Shown: positions 50,970-59,400, counted from the first letter of the stretch. The stretch: DNA of 59,474 nt from Desulfobacteraceae bacterium (GCA_011390345.1 JAABSP010000019.1:1-59474), one strand, 5' to 3'. Notes: a model not told the origin generated them from the letters alone. Numbers and translations are program-made.

Positions 50970-52754
50970 TCAGGAGTTTTCCAGAACCTGGATATCCGTC
51001 ACCTTTCCTTCGAAAATTTCAATGGCCGCGGCCACCAGCGGGTGTTCCAGGGCCTCTTTTTTCAACAGTTCCGTTGTTTCGAAGCGGCCTTTCTGCGCCG
51101 CTTCATAATCCCCGTCGGCCTTAATGACCAGCTCCATCTCCCGGGAGAAGAACTCCCGGCAGGCCTCCCGGATTATATCAGAATTCTTCTGAATTCGATT
51201 GGCGGAACTGGTATTGCCGCCGCTGGTCAGGATCTCGATCCTGCCATCTTCCAGAGATTTGAGAGCGCACTTCCCCAGACATGCGCCCAATGGCCTGCTC
51301 GTTGCCGAAATCTTCTCCACCAGTTTCTCCCAGACGCGCTCCGGAGGCTCCCCCGGCTCGTATCCGAAACCATCATCGGGTCGAACCCGCGGAACAAGAT
51401 CGCCGGACCCGGCCGCAGCGTCTTCAAGATCCTCCGGACCCCACTGGGAACCATAACCAAGATCCGATTCCAGATCCGCGTCATCTTCCCTTTGAACATC
51501 ATCTTTCTGCGCCGGAACCGTATCTGCACTGGCATCATCGACTTCATCAACCTCGGCCGGAACCGCTTCCCGGGGATGGGAGATCCGGGCCGGCGCGGCA
51601 TCGGCTGCCGGAAGATTCTGCCGAAGCGCATCTATCTTCTCGATTAGGCTGTCGATGGGCAGCATCGGCTTCACCTGGAGCATCCGGATAAAGACCATCT
51701 CCAGCGCGACCCGCGGCTGTGCAGAAAACCTTACCGACGTCTCCTCCTTCAGCAGCAGATCCACCAGCCGGCCCAGGTATATCTCGGTGACAGGAGCGGT
51801 CCCCTTCGCCATCCATTCCAGCTCATGGTCCGGCAGGTCCACCAGCTTTGCGGTCCCCTTGCCCATCTTCACCAGCAGCAGGTTCCGGAAATGTTCGATG
51901 ATGTCACCGTAGAGGGCCTTTAAATTGTGGCCGTACTCGTACAGCTTCTCTAATAGATCGAGGATGGCCGGGGCATCCGAGTTCAACACCGCTTCGGAGA
52001 TATCAAAGAGAACTTTCCGGTCCACCACCCCCAGCAGATCGAGCACCTGAGCATGGGTGACGGCATCGTCTGCAAAGGTGAGCACCTGATCCAGAAGGCT
52101 CAGGCTGTCTCTGACACTGCCGTCGGCCTCCCGTGCCACCAGCCAGAGGCTCTCATCGTCGATCACCACCCCTTCCCGCCGGCAGAGGTCCTCCAGATGC
52201 GCGTGCAGGGATCGGGTATCGACCCGCCGCAGGTCGTGGCGCTGGCATCTGGAGAGAATGGTGATGGGGATCTTGTGGGGCTCGGTGGTGGCAAAGAGGA
52301 ACATCACATGGGGGGGCGGCTCCTCCAGAGTCTTCAGCAGAGCATTGAAGGCCGGGGTCGAGAGCATGTGAACCTCGTCGATGATGTAGATCTTCTGCCG
52401 GCTGTGGGCCGGGAGATATTTGCTGTTCTCCCGAAGCTCCCGGATGTGGTCCACCCCGTTGTTGGATGCGCCGTCGATCTCGAAGACATCGGCCGCGCCT
52501 CCGGCCGTGATCTCCTTACAGGAGCGGCACTCGTTGCAGGGCGTCGGCGCAGGCCCCTGTTCGCAATTGACGGCCTTGGCCAGAATCCTTGCAATGGTGG
52601 TCTTTCCCGTTCCCCGGGGGCCGGCAAAGAGGATCGCGTGCGCGACCCGGTCCGCTTCAATGGCATGGGCCAATGTCCGGGTGACATGCTCCTGTTTGAC
52701 GACCTCGTCAAAGGTCTGGGGACGGTACTTCCGTGCTAGGACGAGATAGGACAT
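50970..52754 (-). CDS. dnaX: DNA polymerase III subunit gamma/tau
   Basis: 594 residues. The clamp-loader AAA+ domain has Walker A G-P-R-G-T-G-K-T-T near residue 45, the four-Cys zinc module (C-E-Q-G-P-A-P-T-P-C-N-E-C-R-S-C), Walker B I-D-E-V-H-M-L and sensor 1. Domain III follows, then an acidic, variable linker (about 400-490) and a C-terminal tau-like region. No programmed frameshift site for a short gamma form was recognised. Two tRNA-Ser genes lie 48 bases and further upstream on the same strand. Confidence 0.96.
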   Translation of the reverse strand: MSYLVLARKYRPQTFDEVVKQEHVTRTLAHAIEADRVAHAILFAGPRGTGKTTIARILAKAVNCEQGPAPTPCNECRSCKEITAGGAADVFEIDGASNNGVDHIRELRENSKYLPAHSRQKIYIIDEVHMLSTPAFNALLKTLEEPPPHVMFLFATTEPHKIPITILSRCQRHDLRRVDTRSLHAHLEDLCRREGVVIDDESLWLVAREADGSVRDSLSLLDQVLTFADDAVTHAQVLDLLGVVDRKVLFDISEAVLNSDAPAILDLLEKLYEYGHNLKALYGDIIEHFRNLLLVKMGKGTAKLVDLPDHELEWMAKGTAPVTEIYLGRLVDLLLKEETSVRFSAQPRVALEMVFIRMLQVKPMLPIDSLIEKIDALRQNLPAADAAPARISHPREAVPAEVDEVDDASADTVPAQKDDVQREDDADLESDLGYGSQWGPEDLEDAAAGSGDLVPRVRPDDGFGYEPGEPPERVWEKLVEKISATSRPLGACLGKCALKSLEDGRIEILTSGGNTSSANRIQKNSDIIREACREFFSREMELVIKADGDYEAAQKGRFETTELLKKEALEHPLVAAAIEIFEGKVTDIQVLENS

Positions 52755-52801
52755 GGAATGAATGCTTAATTTTTTGCTGCTGGTATCGGCCTAAGGGTAA
52801 A

Positions 52802-52895
52802 TGGCGGAGAGAGAGGGATTCGAACCCTCGGTGCCGCTTTTGACAGCACACACGATTTCCAGTCGTGCACCTTCGGCCAGCTCGGTCATCTCTCC
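52802..52895 (-). tRNA. tRNA-Ser (anticodon GGA)
   Basis: 94 bases with an encoded CCA. Acceptor stem GGAGAGA/TCTCTCC, anticodon arm CACGA-CTGGAAA-TCGTG giving anticodon GGA, and a long class II variable arm (TGTGCTGTCAAAAGCGGCAC) typical of serine tRNA. It follows a second tRNA-Ser and precedes dnaX. Confidence 0.97.
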
Positions 52896-52959
52896 GGCTT
52901 GATAAGTCCTGCGGGTGGTTCTGCGGGCAGTAAAAGCCTCATGTACAGCGGAATCCGGG

Positions 52960-53053
52960 TGGCGGAGAGGGTGGGATTCGAACCCACGATCCCGGTTTAA
53001 GCCAGGATACCGCTTTTCGAGAGCGGGGCCTTCAGCCGCTCGGCCACCTCTCC
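52960..53053 (-). tRNA. tRNA-Ser (anticodon CGA)
   Basis: 94 bases with an encoded CCA. Acceptor stem GGAGAGG/CCTCTCC, anticodon arm CCGCT-CTCGAAA-AGCGG giving anticodon CGA, and a long variable arm as in serine tRNAs. It is the first gene of the tRNA pair, 15 bases or so after the predicted transcription start. Confidence 0.97.
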
Positions 53054-53074
53054 GACTCATTTTGTAAGAAAAGA

Positions 53075-53103
53075 AATTTAAACTTTTCCAAACCGTTTGT
53101 CAA
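53075..53103 (-). promoter_or_regulatory. Sigma-70 promoter of the tRNA-Ser pair
   Basis: On the minus strand TTGACA (53098-53103) and TAAATT (53075-53080) are separated by 17 bases. A start near 53068 would give a short leader before tRNA-Ser(CGA). dnaX could be transcribed from the same promoter. Confidence 0.72.
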
Positions 53104-53256
53104 TGATCTTTTCAAAAAAATTCTCTTGAACTCCGAAGGGCTTTCCTGTAACAATGTTCCTTTTAATGAAACCCGGGGCGGTCTTCCATCGGGTTCGAAC
53201 ATCACCTGCCCGAATCGGAAAAACCGCCTTTTTTCAACCGAATAAGGATAAAAAAC

Positions 53257-54582
53257 ATGGCAGATATCTTCCCCTTTCCGGGAATTCTATACAATCGGGA
53301 AGTGATCGACGACCCTTCCCGGGTAACGACCCCGCCCTATGACGTGATCTCAGAAGCCGAGCAGGACATCTTCTATGAGCGTCATCCCAACAACATGATC
53401 CGGCTGATCCTTCAAAAACGCCTTTCCGGAGAGGATACGGACGGTCCCCGCCACAGAAGGGCCGCGGAATCCTTCAAAGAATGGATGGCATCCCGCGTCC
53501 TGATCCAGGACCAGACGCCCGCATTCTATCTGACCGGCGTGGAATTTCCGGCAGGAGATCAGAAGGTCCGGCGCTTCGGCCTCATCGCATCGGTGCGGTT
53601 GGAGCCTTTTTCCAGAGGCATTATTCTGCCCCATGAGCGGACATTTTCAAGGGTGAAATCGGAGCGGCTTGCGCTGATGAAGCAGTGCCACACCAATTTC
53701 AGCCCGATCTTCTCCCTCTATTCCGATACCGAAGACATTCTGGAGAAGCTCAAGACCGCGGCCCTGGACCAAAGGCCCGACATGGACTTCACCGATACCG
53801 CGGGCCACCGCCAGACCCTGTGGCGGATCACCGACCCGGATGTCCATGAGGAGATCCAAAAGAAGATGGCCCGAAAGCCGATCTTCATCGCAGACGGCCA
53901 CCACCGGTACGAGACGGCCCTGAGCTACCGGGACTGGCTAGCCCAAAAGACCCCCGGCTTTAACGAAGATCATCCCGCAAACTTCATCATGATGTATCTC
54001 TCGAGCATGCAGGACCCGGGACTTCTGGTGCTGCCGGCCCACCGGATGATCAAGACTGCTCTCCCGGAGCGGCGGGCAAAGATGCTGGCAGATGGACGGG
54101 ATTTCTTCGATATCGAGTCAGTTCCCCTCAACGGCGCAGGGCCCAAGGCGGCCGGCCCCTGCATGGAAAAGATCGAAGGCCGGAGCCGGGAGCATTCCAT
54201 CGGTCTCTTTATGAAGGATCAGCCCGAATATTACACCCTTACCCTGAAGCCGGGAGTGATGGGAAAACTCTTCGGCGGCGAGATCGAGCCGGAACTGCGG
54301 GATCTGGATGTGACGGTGCTGACCCGGCTGCTGCTGGTCCGCCTGCTGGGCATGGGGGAGGAGGATCTGGACAATGAGCAGCTTCTCACCTATTCGAGCA
54401 GTGCGGAAGAGGCCGTCGGAAAGACCCTCTCCGGCGAGTGCGAGATGACCTTTCTGCTCAACCCGACCCGGATCGAACAGGTGCGGAATGTGGCCGAGAA
54501 CCGGTTGATCATGCCGAGGAAATCGACCTATTTCTACCCCAAGGTGATCACAGGGCAGGTGATCAAGTCCCTGCTTCCCTAA
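53257..54582 (+). CDS. DUF1015 family protein
   Basis: 441 residues of the DUF1015 family: the N-terminal I-F-P-F-P-G-I-L-Y, T-T-P-P-Y-D-V-I near residue 25, G-I-I-L-P-H-E-R-T-F near 125, and F-I-A-D-G-H-H-R-Y-E-T-A-L near 208. The invariant H-E-R-T and D-G-H-H-R-Y blocks look catalytic. The family is distantly related to ParB/sulfiredoxin-like kinases such as archaeal SerK, but the activity here is not known. The ATG follows AAGGATAAAAAAC. The last four bases overlap the convergent methyltransferase gene. Confidence 0.88.
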   Translation: MADIFPFPGILYNREVIDDPSRVTTPPYDVISEAEQDIFYERHPNNMIRLILQKRLSGEDTDGPRHRRAAESFKEWMASRVLIQDQTPAFYLTGVEFPAGDQKVRRFGLIASVRLEPFSRGIILPHERTFSRVKSERLALMKQCHTNFSPIFSLYSDTEDILEKLKTAALDQRPDMDFTDTAGHRQTLWRITDPDVHEEIQKKMARKPIFIADGHHRYETALSYRDWLAQKTPGFNEDHPANFIMMYLSSMQDPGLLVLPAHRMIKTALPERRAKMLADGRDFFDIESVPLNGAGPKAAGPCMEKIEGRSREHSIGLFMKDQPEYYTLTLKPGVMGKLFGGEIEPELRDLDVTVLTRLLLVRLLGMGEEDLDNEQLLTYSSSAEEAVGKTLSGECEMTFLLNPTRIEQVRNVAENRLIMPRKSTYFYPKVITGQVIKSLLP

Positions 54583-55391
54583 CGGTCCTCAGCCGCATCC
54601 GGCTCGGGCTCCGGCTCAGTTTGGGATGCCTTTTCCTCGGCCGGACTCCGGGCCCCGGCGCCGGAGAACATGGCCGCTACCGCCTCGGTATAGCGCCCAT
54701 CCTTATTATAGAGGAAAAGAGCCGGTTCGATCCGCATTCCGGGCTGCGCGCCCCGGGTTCCGGTGACAAGAACCAGCCGGCCCTGGTCCCCCTGCCGGGA
54801 GTAGATTACCTGCAGGATCTTGGGCTCGATGCGGGCCCCGGTCATGCTGCTGAGAAGTTCCCCTGCGCGGGGGGCCGGATAGACCACGGAAAACCGTCCC
54901 CCGACGCGCAGGAGGCGCCGGGCCGTCTCCAGCAGTTCGGGCAGGGTGATTCGGATCTCGTGGCGGGCCGCGGCCCGCTCGTCCTCCGGGTTGATCCGCC
55001 CCGATCCGACCTTTCTGAAGGGCGGATTGGACACGATATGATCCAAGGGACCTCCGAACTCATCGGCCCGGAGTTCCCGCATATCGGCACACCGAATGAA
55101 AAGCCGATGGGAAAGGCCGTTTTGGGCAGCATTCCGCTGCGCCAGCCCGGCAAGCCCCGGCTGGATCTCCGCGCCGTAGATCCGGATATCTGGATGGAGG
55201 GCCGACAGGAGCAGCCCGATGATCCCGCTCCCGCAGCCGAGATCGAGGATTCGCGCGGTCTTCCGGGGCCGGACATGATGTGCCAGCAGCACAGCATCCA
55301 CAGAGAACCGGTATCCGGTTCGGCGCTGCAGGACCTTTATGCGGCCATTGAAAAAGGTGTCTTGGGTGAGATCGTCTTCTGCGTCTATCAC
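54579..55391 (-). CDS. TrmN6/YfiC-like tRNA adenine-N6 methyltransferase
   Basis: 270 residues of the class I methyltransferase fold. Q-R-R-T-G-Y-R-F-S-V-D-A-V-L-L-A near residue 22 is the YfiC/TrmN6 opening, I-L-D-L-G-C-G-S-G-I-I-G is the SAM-binding motif, and I-V-S-N-P-P-F marks an adenine-N6 enzyme. E. coli TrmN6 modifies A37 of tRNA-Val. The C-terminal 35 residues are acidic and extra. The start is a GTG overlapping the DUF721 stop codon (GTGA), so the two genes are coupled. Confidence 0.85.
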   Translation of the reverse strand: MIDAEDDLTQDTFFNGRIKVLQRRTGYRFSVDAVLLAHHVRPRKTARILDLGCGSGIIGLLLSALHPDIRIYGAEIQPGLAGLAQRNAAQNGLSHRLFIRCADMRELRADEFGGPLDHIVSNPPFRKVGSGRINPEDERAAARHEIRITLPELLETARRLLRVGGRFSVVYPAPRAGELLSSMTGARIEPKILQVIYSRQGDQGRLVLVTGTRGAQPGMRIEPALFLYNKDGRYTEAVAAMFSGAGARSPAEEKASQTEPEPEPDAAEDR

Positions 55392-55708
55392 GCAAGGGGC
55401 CCGATTTTAAAGCGGATCTCCCGGACCCGTGCCCCCTCCAGGGTGCTGTTGAGCCGCTCGATGATCCCCTGCCGGTGAAAGCAGAGTTCCTGCATCCCCG
55501 AGGAGTGGGCCACCCGCACGAAAAGGGTCTCCTCTTTGAATGCCTCGGGCCGGGTGTATGCCGCAACCGCATCGCCTGCCGCATCGGGCCAGATATCCCA
55601 GATCCGGCTCATGGCGTCCCCCACCTCCCGAAGTCGCGGGGAAAGCAGATCCGGAATCATCTGCCCCAGAGCGACCGGGGCCGCTGTTCTCTTTCTTTTT
55701 CCAGCCAT
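55388..55708 (-). CDS. DUF721/DciA-like protein
   Basis: 106 residues with the DUF721 pattern: a core W-D-I-W-P-D-A-A-G-D-A-V-A-A-Y-T-R-P, then L-F-V-R-V-A-H-S-S-G-M-Q-E-L and I-I-E-R-L-N near the end. DciA proteins of this family load the replicative helicase DnaB in bacteria that lack DnaC; no dnaC is seen here and dnaB is present in the window. The domain is at the core size without long extensions. It overlaps the methyltransferase gene by four bases. Confidence 0.85.
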   Translation of the reverse strand: MAGKRKRTAAPVALGQMIPDLLSPRLREVGDAMSRIWDIWPDAAGDAVAAYTRPEAFKEETLFVRVAHSSGMQELCFHRQGIIERLNSTLEGARVREIRFKIGPLA

Positions 55709-55827
55709 AACGGAGGAAAGAATACCGGAGGCAAAGGGACATTGTCAAGAGGAGATCGGTTCCGTAGCAGGCCGGGCAATCCTCCTGATCCGGACCGGTC
55801 CGGATAAAGCCGACAGATGAAAGGCGG

Positions 55828-55874
55828 TTGACATATTCATCGTGATATCGTACATTTTTGATTGTACATGTACA
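55828..55874 (+). promoter_or_regulatory. yefM-yoeB promoter and operator
   Basis: TTGACA (55828-55833) and TACATT (55851-55856) are 17 bases apart. Two head-to-tail TGTACA hexamers follow at 55863-55874, covering the expected transcription start and abutting the AGGAGG ribosome site. TGTACA is the known core of the E. coli YefM-YoeB operator, so autoregulation by YefM is likely. Confidence 0.8.
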
Positions 55875-55885
55875 GGAGGTGCGTC

Positions 55886-56137
55886 ATGGAAGCCATCACT
55901 TATACAAACGCCCGGCAGAATCTCGCGAAAACCATGGAAAAGGTCTGCCAGGATCATTCACCGGTAATTATCACCCGAAAAAAATCCGATTCAGTCGTCA
56001 TCATGTCTCTCGAGGACTATAAAGCGATTGAAGAGACCGCGTATCTTCTGCGTTCTCCGAAAAACATGAGACGGCTGATAGAATCGATATCCCAGCTCGA
56101 GAATGAGGAAGGAACGGAAAGAGACCTGATCGATTGA
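55886..56137 (+). CDS. yefM: Antitoxin YefM (Phd/YefM family)
   Basis: 83 residues of the Phd/YefM antitoxin fold. The DNA-binding N-terminal part is seen as I-T-Y-T-N-A-R-Q-N-L-A-K-T-M, then P-V-I-I-T-R-K-K-S-D-S-V-V-I-M-S-L-E-D-Y near residue 30-50. The C-terminal acidic tail would wrap the toxin. The ATG after AGGAGGTGCGTC was chosen over one eight codons earlier. It overlaps yoeB's start by two to three bases. An operator with two TGTACA sites lies just upstream. Confidence 0.92.
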   Translation: MEAITYTNARQNLAKTMEKVCQDHSPVIITRKKSDSVVIMSLEDYKAIEETAYLLRSPKNMRRLIESISQLENEEGTERDLID

Positions 56138-56387
56138 AACTCATTTTCTCTGATCATGCATGGGAGGATTATCTTTTCTGGCAGAAAACCGACAAAAAAC
56201 CCTCCGCCGGATCAACCTCCTTATAAAGGAAACAAAGCGCACTCCATTTGAAGGGATCGGAAAACCAGAGCCTCTTAAACATGGGTTTTCGGGCTACTGG
56301 TCCCGTCGGATCAACGATGAGCATCGTTTCATTTATAAAGTGACCGATGATTCGATTCATATTGCCCAGCTTCGATATCACTACTGA
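56134..56387 (+). pseudogene. yoeB: Toxin YoeB, interrupted by a one-base frameshift
   Basis: Starting at a TTG overlapping yefM's stop, the frame reads K-L-I-F-S-D-H-A-W-E-D-Y-L-F-W-Q-K-T-D-K-K as in YoeB, then goes out of frame at the A6 run 56194-56199. From there the -1 frame continues T-L-R-R-I-N-L-L-I-K-E and ends R-Y-H-Y, as in E. coli YoeB. Catalytic-type residues Glu in T-P-F-E-G, Arg in R-R-I-N-D-E-H-R and the final His are all kept downstream. One added A would restore a full 84-residue toxin. This may be decay, a base-calling error, or -1 slippage at A-AAA-AAC-like sequence. Confidence 0.82.
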
Positions 56388-56443
56388 TCTCCCCTGCCGG
56401 CGACATACCCGTCAATGAACGATACCCCGCCTTACGTTTTTCC

Positions 56444-56472
56444 TTGACTTGGCAGCGGCAAATGATTAGAAC
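56444..56472 (+). promoter_or_regulatory. Putative sigma-70 promoter of hflKC
   Basis: TTGACT (56444-56449) and TAGAAC (56467-56472) are 17 bases apart, 50 bases before the hflK start. The -10 matches four of six positions. Confidence 0.5.
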
Positions 56473-56521
56473 ATATTGAATTTGAATATTTTAATCCAAC
56501 CTTACGAAAGCAGGAAAAATC

Positions 56522-57556
56522 ATGTCTTGGGATTGGGAAAAGCTGAAAACACAGCAGCAGAAAAAAGGCGAGCTTCCTCCGCAGTTAGAGGATCTCTTCA
56601 AAAAATTCAACCAGTTCAAAATGCCGGGAGGTTTCTCCATCATCGTGGTCCTGGTGGTTCTTGCCCTGCTCCTCGGCTCCACCATGTTCTATACGGTGGC
56701 GGTGGACGAGGTGGGCGTGGTGCAGCGGTTCGGCAGGTATGTGCGCCAGACCAACCCGGGCCTCAACTTCAAGCTCCCCATGGGGATCGAGAGGGTGACC
56801 AATGTCAAGGTGCGGCGGATCTACAAAGAGGAGTTCGGCTTTGAAACGCTGCGGGTTGAGGGCGGGAACACAAGAGTGCCCAGAGGCTCGGACGAAAACA
56901 GCACCTCGCTCATGCTCACCGGCGACCTCAATGTGGCGGTGGTCCCCTGGATCGTACAGTACCGGGTCAAAGACCCCTACAACTATCTTTTCAAGGTGGA
57001 GAATGTGACCCAACTGCTGCGGGACATGTCCGAATCCTCCATGCGCCTTGTGGTGGGGGATCGAAGCATCAATGAGGTGATCAGCAAGCGGGAGGAGATC
57101 GCACAGGAGTCGAAAGCGGTCCTGCAGAAGGAGCTGGATCAGGCCGAAACCGGCATCCATGTGGAGACCATCGAGATGAAGCGGACCAACGTCCCCGGCC
57201 CGGTGCAGCCCTCCTTCAACGAGGTGAACCAGGCGACCCAGGATCGGGAGAAGCTGATCTACGAGGCCCGGGAGGAGTACAACAAGGTCATCCCGTCTGC
57301 CCGGGGTGAAAAGGACCAGATCATCAAGGGCGCAGAAGGGTACAAGCTGGAGCGAGTCAACCGGGCCCAGGGCGATGCGGCCCGATTCAAGAGCCTCTAT
57401 GCGGAGTATCAAAAGGCCCCGGAAGTCACCCGAAGGCGCCTCTATCTGGAGAGCATGAAGACCGTTCTTCCCAATATGGGGGAAAAATATATCGTGGATG
57501 AAGGACAGAAGAACCTTCTGCCGCTGTTGAACCTCGGCAGGAAGGAGGGACAATAG
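56522..57556 (+). CDS. hflK: SPFH membrane protease modulator HflK
   Basis: 344 residues. A short N-terminal region rich in Gln and Lys is followed by one membrane helix (about 38-60) and the SPFH domain with G-V-V-Q-R-F-G-R-Y, P-G-L-N-F-K-L-P-M-G and Y-R-V-K-D-P-Y. A coiled coil A-R-E-E-Y-N-K-V-I-P-S-A-R-G-E follows, typical of HflK. With HflC it forms a periplasmic cage around FtsH. The Gly-rich N-terminus of E. coli HflK is missing. The start has AGGA upstream; the stop is 2 bases before hflC. Confidence 0.94.
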   Translation: MSWDWEKLKTQQQKKGELPPQLEDLFKKFNQFKMPGGFSIIVVLVVLALLLGSTMFYTVAVDEVGVVQRFGRYVRQTNPGLNFKLPMGIERVTNVKVRRIYKEEFGFETLRVEGGNTRVPRGSDENSTSLMLTGDLNVAVVPWIVQYRVKDPYNYLFKVENVTQLLRDMSESSMRLVVGDRSINEVISKREEIAQESKAVLQKELDQAETGIHVETIEMKRTNVPGPVQPSFNEVNQATQDREKLIYEAREEYNKVIPSARGEKDQIIKGAEGYKLERVNRAQGDAARFKSLYAEYQKAPEVTRRRLYLESMKTVLPNMGEKYIVDEGQKNLLPLLNLGRKEGQ

Positions 57557-57558
57557 AA

Positions 57559-58509
57559 ATGAAAATCAAAGGTATTGCACTGGTTGTGCTGGTGCTCGCG
57601 GTGCTGCTTCTTTTTTCTTCGGCCTATGTGGTGGATGAGACCGAGCAGGTGGTGGTGACACAGTTCGGAAAAGTGGCCGGGGACCCGAAGGTGGAGCCGG
57701 GCCTCTATTTCAGAACCCCCTTTATCCAGAAGATCAACTTCTTCCCCAAGAATCTGCAGATGTGGGATGGGGACCCGGGGCAGATCCCGACGCTGGACAA
57801 GACCTATATCTGGGTGGATGCCTTTGCCCGGTGGAAGATCGTCGATCCGATCAGCTTTTTTCAGACCATCGGGACAATGTTCGGCGCGATGAGCCGGCTG
57901 GATGACATCATCGACCCTGCGGTGAGAAACCTGATCACCTCCTACCCACTTATCGAGGCGGTTCGGAAGAGCAACCGGGAGCTGAACATCTCTGAGCTGG
58001 GGATAGAGGATGAGGAGGAAGTGGAGGAGAAGAAGGCCGAGTATAAGATCACCACGGGCCGGATGATCATCACCCAGGAGATTTTGAAGCAGGCCCAGCC
58101 CAAGCTCGACCTGTTCGGCATCGAGCTGGTCGATGTGAAGATCAAGCGGATCAATTATGTAGAGCAGGTGCAGAACTCGGTCTACGGAAGAATGATCGCG
58201 GAGAGAAAACAGATCGCGGAAAAGTTCCGCTCCGAGGGAAAGGGAGAGGCCAGGCGGATTATCGGTGACAAGGAACGGGACCTGAAGCAGATCCTGTCAG
58301 AGGCTTACGAAGAGGCCCAGGAGATTCAGGGTGAGGCAGATGCCGAGGCGATCCGCATCTATGCTGATGCCTATGGCGTCGATCCGGAGTTCTACTCTTT
58401 TATGCGGACCCTTGAAATCTATACGGAATCTCTGGATAAGAGCAGCTCCCTGGTTCTCTCCACCGATTCGGAACTCTTCAAATATCTCAAGAAGTTCGAC
58501 GTACAGTAA
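57559..58509 (+). CDS. hflC: SPFH membrane protease modulator HflC
   Basis: 316 residues. One N-terminal membrane helix (A-L-V-V-L-V-L-A-V-L-L-L-F) precedes the SPFH domain with Y-V-V-D-E-T-E-Q-V-V-V-T-Q-F-G-K and E-P-G-L-Y-F-R-T-P-F. The coiled coil with R-M-I-A-E-R-K-Q-I-A-E-K-F-R-S-E-G is diagnostic for HflC. It partners HflK in regulating FtsH. A short acidic insert (E-D-E-E-E-V-E-E-K) sits in the middle. An intrinsic terminator ends the transcript. Confidence 0.95.
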   Translation: MKIKGIALVVLVLAVLLLFSSAYVVDETEQVVVTQFGKVAGDPKVEPGLYFRTPFIQKINFFPKNLQMWDGDPGQIPTLDKTYIWVDAFARWKIVDPISFFQTIGTMFGAMSRLDDIIDPAVRNLITSYPLIEAVRKSNRELNISELGIEDEEEVEEKKAEYKITTGRMIITQEILKQAQPKLDLFGIELVDVKIKRINYVEQVQNSVYGRMIAERKQIAEKFRSEGKGEARRIIGDKERDLKQILSEAYEEAQEIQGEADAEAIRIYADAYGVDPEFYSFMRTLEIYTESLDKSSSLVLSTDSELFKYLKKFDVQ

Positions 58510-58522
58510 CTCCAGAGAATCG

Positions 58523-58570
58523 ACACCCGGCGCCGTCGATATGAAATGCCATCGACGGGCCGGGTGTTTT
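58523..58570 (+). terminator. Intrinsic terminator of hflKC
   Basis: Arms at 58523-58540 and 58551-58567 pair over some 17 positions with one bulge (ACACCCGGC...GCCGGGTGT at the base), loop of 10 bases, followed by GTTTT. It lies 13 bases after the hflC stop. Confidence 0.85.
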
Positions 58571-58606
58571 CATCAGATCCTTCAGGAAGAAACGAGGGTT
58601 CATCTT

Positions 58607-58705
58607 CTATTTACCCTTTCTTCGCTGATGCCGCGTACGAGCGAGAAGTTTTCTGTGCTTGTGACGTCTCATCTTCTTTCTGCGTTTTTTGATGACGCTG
58701 CCCAA
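58607..58705 (-). CDS. Small ribosomal protein bS22 / mS38 (AURKAIP1-COX24) family
   Basis: A 32-residue, extremely basic protein that begins G-S-V-I-K-K-R-R-K-K-M-R-R-H-K and ends R-T-R-H-Q-R-R-K-G-K. This matches the AURKAIP1/COX24 C-terminal family, known as mS38 in mitochondria and as bS22 on the mycobacterial 30S subunit. The start codon is TTG with GGAGG spaced well ahead (AAAAGGAGGTGGTCAT). It is too short for most gene finders. It stands alone, antisense to the gap between hflC and the peptidase-like gene. A role near the decoding centre is inferred from homologues. Confidence 0.88.
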   Translation of the reverse strand: MGSVIKKRRKKMRRHKHRKLLARTRHQRRKGK

Positions 58706-58836
58706 ATGACCACCTCCTTTTCTTTCTATTTGCTTCGAAAAGCCTTACAATACTAATATCGGTTTACGGTTTTTTCAAGCTTTTTTATGGATTTTCAATC
58801 AGAAAACAGATACGGCCGGAAAACGGATACCGCGTC

Positions 58837-59400
58837 ATGATCATGGAAAAGAAAGAGCTTCGACACTTTGACGGGGATCAGCTCCGGGATGTCAATGACG
58901 CAGTGGCAATGGCCGAGGAACTCGTCTGCAACCATTACAAGATGTCGGACAACCAGTGGCTGCGGTTGCGCTACGACATCCGGACACTTGCAGATCTTTC
59001 CGGAGAAGAGATCGTTTACGGCCCATTTGCCCAGGTGATCCGTTACGAGGGGAAGCCGAAGGGGATCTCTCTGGGCTCTTTGACCTATGATTTCTACAAG
59101 ATCTGCCTCCAGGACCATTGCATCCTGCTGGCGCTGGCCCAGGAAACGCCCGTCAGTCAGGCCCTTAGGGTCGAAATCTTTCCCTTTCTGCTCTATATCA
59201 TCACCCATGAGCTTGTCCATGTGGTGCGCTTCTGCAGATTCCTGCAGAATTTCAACGCATCCGCACAGGAGCGCCAGGAGGAGGAGATTCGGGTTCACGA
59301 ATTCACCCGGCTGATCCTGGAACCGGTCAAAGTATCCCGAATGGATGCGGTCTTCCGCTTCTACGACCGGTGGCATCCGATGATGGATCAGCTCTCCTGA
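58837..59400 (+). CDS. Putative zinc-dependent peptidase (HExxH protein)
   Basis: 187 residues of a family I do not firmly recognise. The motif I-I-T-H-E-L-V-H-V-V-R-F near residue 125 is a classic H-E-x-x-H zinc site, and a Glu/His-rich segment 25 residues later (E-E-I-R-V-H-E-F-T-R) could supply the third ligand. No signal peptide or membrane helix is seen, so it would be cytoplasmic. The ATG is used with a weak site; a second ATG lies two codons later. It is not obviously linked to the neighbouring hflKC, from which a terminator separates it. Confidence 0.65.
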   Translation: MIMEKKELRHFDGDQLRDVNDAVAMAEELVCNHYKMSDNQWLRLRYDIRTLADLSGEEIVYGPFAQVIRYEGKPKGISLGSLTYDFYKICLQDHCILLALAQETPVSQALRVEIFPFLLYIITHELVHVVRFCRFLQNFNASAQERQEEEIRVHEFTRLILEPVKVSRMDAVFRFYDRWHPMMDQLS

